Shown piece after piece: positions 4,104 through 6,824 of a DNA stretch of 6,824 nucleotides (position 1 is its first letter; each line of letters opens with the position of its first letter). The notes under the pieces are model-generated. The model was not told the DNA's origin. It saw only the letters and a program-made list of their open reading frames with translations, and made no database searches. This stretch comes from Solimonas sp966252075 (lineage in GTDB: Bacteria; Pseudomonadota; Gammaproteobacteria; Nevskiales; Nevskiaceae): the NCBI GenBank assembly GCA_966252075.1, contig CBINNP010000200.1, forward strand, positions 1-6,824, in the 5' to 3' direction. The translations under genes and the position numbers were made by a program.

Positions 4104-6824
4104 ATGGCCTCGACCCGCGCGTTCACCGATGTCTTCATCCGCCATCCGGTGCTGGCGGTGGTGGTCAATCTGGTGCTGCTGCTGGCCGGCTGGCGCGCGC
4201 TGTCGGCGCTGCCGATCCAGCAGTACCCCAAGCTGGAAAGTTCGTCGGTGGTGATCACCACGGCTTACGTCGGCGCCAGTGCCGAGACCGTGCGCGGCTT
4301 CGTCACCACGCCGATCGAGCGGGTGGTTTCGGCAATCTCCGGAGTCGACACCGTCGAGTCGACCAGCCGTGCCGGCACCAGCATCGTCACCGTGCGCCTG
4401 CAGCTCGACCATAGCGCCACCGCGGCGCTGTCGGAGGTCAACGCGCGGCTGCAGCAGGTGCGATCCGAGCTGCCGGCGGAAGCCGAGCCGCCGTCGGTGG
4501 AGGTGCAGCGCGCCGACCGGCCGTACGCCAGCTTCTACATCGCCTTCGCCTCCAGGCAGCGCAGCGCGCCGGCGATCACCGACTGGCTGCAGCGCGATCT
4601 GCAGCCGCAGCTGGCGACGGTGCCCGGCGTGCAGCGTGTCAGCTTCGAAGGCGCGCAGCCGCTGGCGATGCGCATCTGGATGGACCCGGACCGGCTCGCC
4701 GCCTATGGCCTGTCGCCCGGCGACGTGCAGCGCGCGCTGCTGCGCAACAACTACCTGGCGGCGCTGGGCCAGACCAAGAGCGAGCTGGTGCAGGTCAACC
4801 TGCTGACCGACACCGATCTGCGCTCGACCGAGGAGTTCGCGCAGCTGGTGGTCTCCGAGCGCGATGGCGCCGTGGTGCGGCTGGCCGATGTGGCGAAGGT
4901 CGAACTCGGCGCCGAGGAGCCGGAGTACATCGGCACCTACAACGACAGCGAGGTCGTCTATCTCGGCGTCTGGCCGGCGATCGGCTCCAACGAGATCGAT
5001 GTCGGCCATGCGCTGAAGGCGAAGATGGCGCAGCTCACGCAGACCATGCCGCCGGATATCGAGATGCACATGGCCTACGACGGCACCATGTTCATGGAGG
5101 CGGCGCTCAAGGACATCGGCGGCACGCTGGTGGAGACGGTGGCGATCGTCGCGCTGGTGGTGTTCCTGTTCATGGGCTCGGCGCGCACGGCGCTGGTGCC
5201 GCTGGTAGCGATGCCGGTGTCGCTGGTCGGTGCCGGGCTGATCATGTACGCGTTCGGCTTCAGCCTGAACCTGCTGACGATTCTCGCCATCGTGCTGGCG
5301 GTCGGCCTGGTGGTCGACGACGCCATCGTCGTGGTCGAGAACGTCGAGCGCCATCTGCGCGCCGGCAAGTCGCGGCTCGACGCCGCGCTGGCCGGCGCGC
5401 GCGAGCTGCGCGGGCCGATCATCGCGATGACCATCACCCTGGCCGCGGTCTACACGCCGATCGCCTTCCAGGGCGGACTGACCGGCTCGCTGTTCCTCGA
5501 ATTCGCGATCACGCTGGCCGGCGCGGTGGTGGTGTCCGGCCTCGTCGCGCTGACGCTGTCGCCGGTGATGAGCGCGCACTTCATCAGCACGCAGGCGCAG
5601 GAGAGCCGGCTGTCGCGCGTCGTCCATGGGGCGTTTGCGCGGGTCAGCGGTACTTACGCACGCGCGCTCGACGCGGCGCTGCAGATGCGCGGCGCGGTGG
5701 TCGTCGCCGCGCTGCTGGTGGCGCTGGCGGCGGTGCCGCTGTATCTGTACTCGCGGCAGGAGCTGGCGCCGGTCGAGGACCAGAGCCACATCAGCCTGTA
5801 TTTCGAGGCGGCGCCGGATTCGACGATCGCGGCGACGCATCGCGAACTCAACAGTGTCGTGCAGTCGCTGATGGCGTTTCCGGAAGCCAAGTCGATGTGG
5901 TCGCTGACCGCCAACTGGGGCGGCTTCGGCGGCCTCGACGCCAAGCACTGGCACGAGCGCGAGCGCAGCACCGAGGCGATCTACGGCGAGGTCTATGGCG
6001 CGGTGTCGCAGATCCCCGGCCTGCGCGTGTTTCCACGGCTGGATCCGCCGCTGCCGACGCCGGGCCAGTACGACGTCGAGCTGGTGATGCAGAGCGAGGC
6101 GCCGCCGGAGCAGCTGCTGCAGGCGGTCGGCGCAGTGCTCGGCGCCGGCTGGCAGAGCGGCAAGTTCCTCTACGTCGACACGGATCTGAAGATCGACATG
6201 CCGGAGGCACGCATCGTCCTCGACCGCGAGCGCGTCGCCGATCTGGGCCTGGATCTGGCCGGCGTCGGTGCCGAGCTGGGCACGCTGCTCGGCGGCAACT
6301 ACGTCAACCGCTTCAACTGGCAGGACCGCAGCTACAAGGTGATTCCGCAGATCGGCCGCGAGGGCCGCCGCACGCTGGAGCCGCTGCTGGACCTGAAGAT
6401 CCGCACGCCGTCCGGCGATCTGGTGCCGGTGTCGGCATTCACGAGTGTCGAGACGCGCAGCGCGCCGCGCGCGCTGATGCGCGTCCAGCAGCGCAACGCA
6501 GTGCGCGTGTTCGGCGGCGTGCTGCCGGGCGTGACCAAGGAGGAAGGCCTGCGCGTGCTCGAAGCCGCCGCCGCCACGCAGCCGGGCCTGAGCATCGACT
6601 ACGCCGGTGAATCGCGGCTGCTGCGCCACGAGGCCTCGGCACTGACGGTGACGCTGGGCTTCGCGGTGGTGCTGATCTATCTGGTGCTGGCCGCGCAGTT
6701 CCGCAGCTTCCGCGATCCGCTGATCGTGCTGCTCGGCTCGGTGCCGCTGGCGATTTCGGCGGCACTGCTGTTCAGCTTCCTCGGCCTGACCACCATCAAC
6801 ATCTACTCGCAGGTCGGTCTGATC
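4104..6824 (+). CDS. RND multidrug efflux permease (MexI-like), 3' end beyond window
   Basis: This is the inner-membrane, proton-driven pump of the HAE1/AcrB type. The frame is open for 907 codons to the window edge; the family is about 1,030 residues, so roughly 120 are missing. It starts MASTRAFTDVFIRHPVLAVVV, with TM1 at about 10-30, followed by the first periplasmic porter region (about 35-335) with TTPIERVVSAISGVDTVEST. TM2-TM4 span about 340-410, and the TM4 motif VGLVVDDAIVVVENVERH carries Asp405 and Asp406, matching the proton-relay aspartates 407/408 of AcrB. TM5 and TM6 lie at about 435-495, and TM7 at about 531-549. The second porter region (550-840) includes NRFNWQDRSYKVIPQI, and TM8 and TM9 are at about 846-893. 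The frame ends at NIYSQVGLI, so TM10 with its relay lysine lies outside the window. No frameshift or missing residue is seen. With the upstream adaptor and SoxR control it most resembles MexI; its substrate, perhaps redox-active or aromatic compounds, is inferred. Confidence 0.96.
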   Translation, partial: MASTRAFTDVFIRHPVLAVVVNLVLLLAGWRALSALPIQQYPKLESSSVVITTAYVGASAETVRGFVTTPIERVVSAISGVDTVESTSRAGTSIVTVRLQLDHSATAALSEVNARLQQVRSELPAEAEPPSVEVQRADRPYASFYIAFASRQRSAPAITDWLQRDLQPQLATVPGVQRVSFEGAQPLAMRIWMDPDRLAAYGLSPGDVQRALLRNNYLAALGQTKSELVQVNLLTDTDLRSTEEFAQLVVSERDGAVVRLADVAKVELGAEEPEYIGTYNDSEVVYLGVWPAIGSNEIDVGHALKAKMAQLTQTMPPDIEMHMAYDGTMFMEAALKDIGGTLVETVAIVALVVFLFMGSARTALVPLVAMPVSLVGAGLIMYAFGFSLNLLTILAIVLAVGLVVDDAIVVVENVERHLRAGKSRLDAALAGARELRGPIIAMTITLAAVYTPIAFQGGLTGSLFLEFAITLAGAVVVSGLVALTLSPVMSAHFISTQAQESRLSRVVHGAFARVSGTYARALDAALQMRGAVVVAALLVALAAVPLYLYSRQELAPVEDQSHISLYFEAAPDSTIAATHRELNSVVQSLMAFPEAKSMWSLTANWGGFGGLDAKHWHERERSTEAIYGEVYGAVSQIPGLRVFPRLDPPLPTPGQYDVELVMQSEAPPEQLLQAVGAVLGAGWQSGKFLYVDTDLKIDMPEARIVLDRERVADLGLDLAGVGAELGTLLGGNYVNRFNWQDRSYKVIPQIGREGRRTLEPLLDLKIRTPSGDLVPVSAFTSVETRSAPRALMRVQQRNAVRVFGGVLPGVTKEEGLRVLEAAAATQPGLSIDYAGESRLLRHEASALTVTLGFAVVLIYLVLAAQFRSFRDPLIVLLGSVPLAISAALLFSFLGLTTINIYSQVGLI

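Noticed and set aside
3879..6629. A 916-codon open frame on the minus strand, antisense to the RND permease
   Set aside because: Its translation is dominated by Arg, His, Gln, Ala and Asp in a low-complexity pattern with no recognisable domain. It is the mirror of a GC-rich permease gene whose codon bias suppresses stops on the opposite strand. The plus-strand frame is unmistakably an RND permease.

Overview
The window is GC-rich DNA, roughly two thirds G+C by eye, tightly packed with protein genes. The gene families point to a Gram-negative proteobacterium: a SoxR of the non-enteric type, an inner-membrane RND pump with its periplasmic adaptor, and a DUF4105 protein. A high-GC gammaproteobacterium (Nevskiales/Xanthomonadales-like) or a betaproteobacterium would fit, but the sequence alone does not settle this. 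No RNA genes, CRISPR arrays, insertion sequences or origins were seen.

Layout from left to right: (1) 59-1042, minus strand, a DUF4105 membrane-anchored protein. (2) About 1061-1351, plus strand, a short reading frame that looks like the C-terminal end of an MFS drug-efflux transporter whose first 300 or so residues are missing, so probably a gene remnant. (3) 1358-2212, minus strand, an AraC-family transcription regulator converging on that remnant. (4) 2385-2864, minus strand, soxR, with all four [2Fe-2S] cysteines. (5) 2865-2994, a compact divergent control region. (6) 2995-4092, plus strand, an RND periplasmic adaptor (MexH-like). (7) 4104 to the window end, plus strand, the RND permease (MexI-like), cut off by the edge after 907 codons.

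The main functional unit is soxR with its divergent adaptor-permease operon. The intergenic region carries a SoxR-box-like element inside a promoter with an over-long 19-bp spacer, the hallmark of MerR-family activation. This predicts that a redox-active small molecule oxidises the SoxR cluster and switches on the pump, as in the mexGHI-opmD system of Pseudomonas aeruginosa. The soxR promoter uses the same segment in the other direction with a normal 17-bp spacer, and its transcript would start at about the first base of the soxR start codon (leaderless). The two -10 elements lie in an exact 11-bp inverted repeat that brackets the box.

The left part (DUF4105 gene, MFS remnant, AraC regulator) looks like a site of past rearrangement: the body of the transporter is gone and the DUF4105 gene starts next to the break. 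No wholly new system is evident. The points most worth a second look are the architecture of the divergent control region, a six-codon ORF whose stop overlaps the adaptor start, the transporter remnant, and the SoxR sequence variations.
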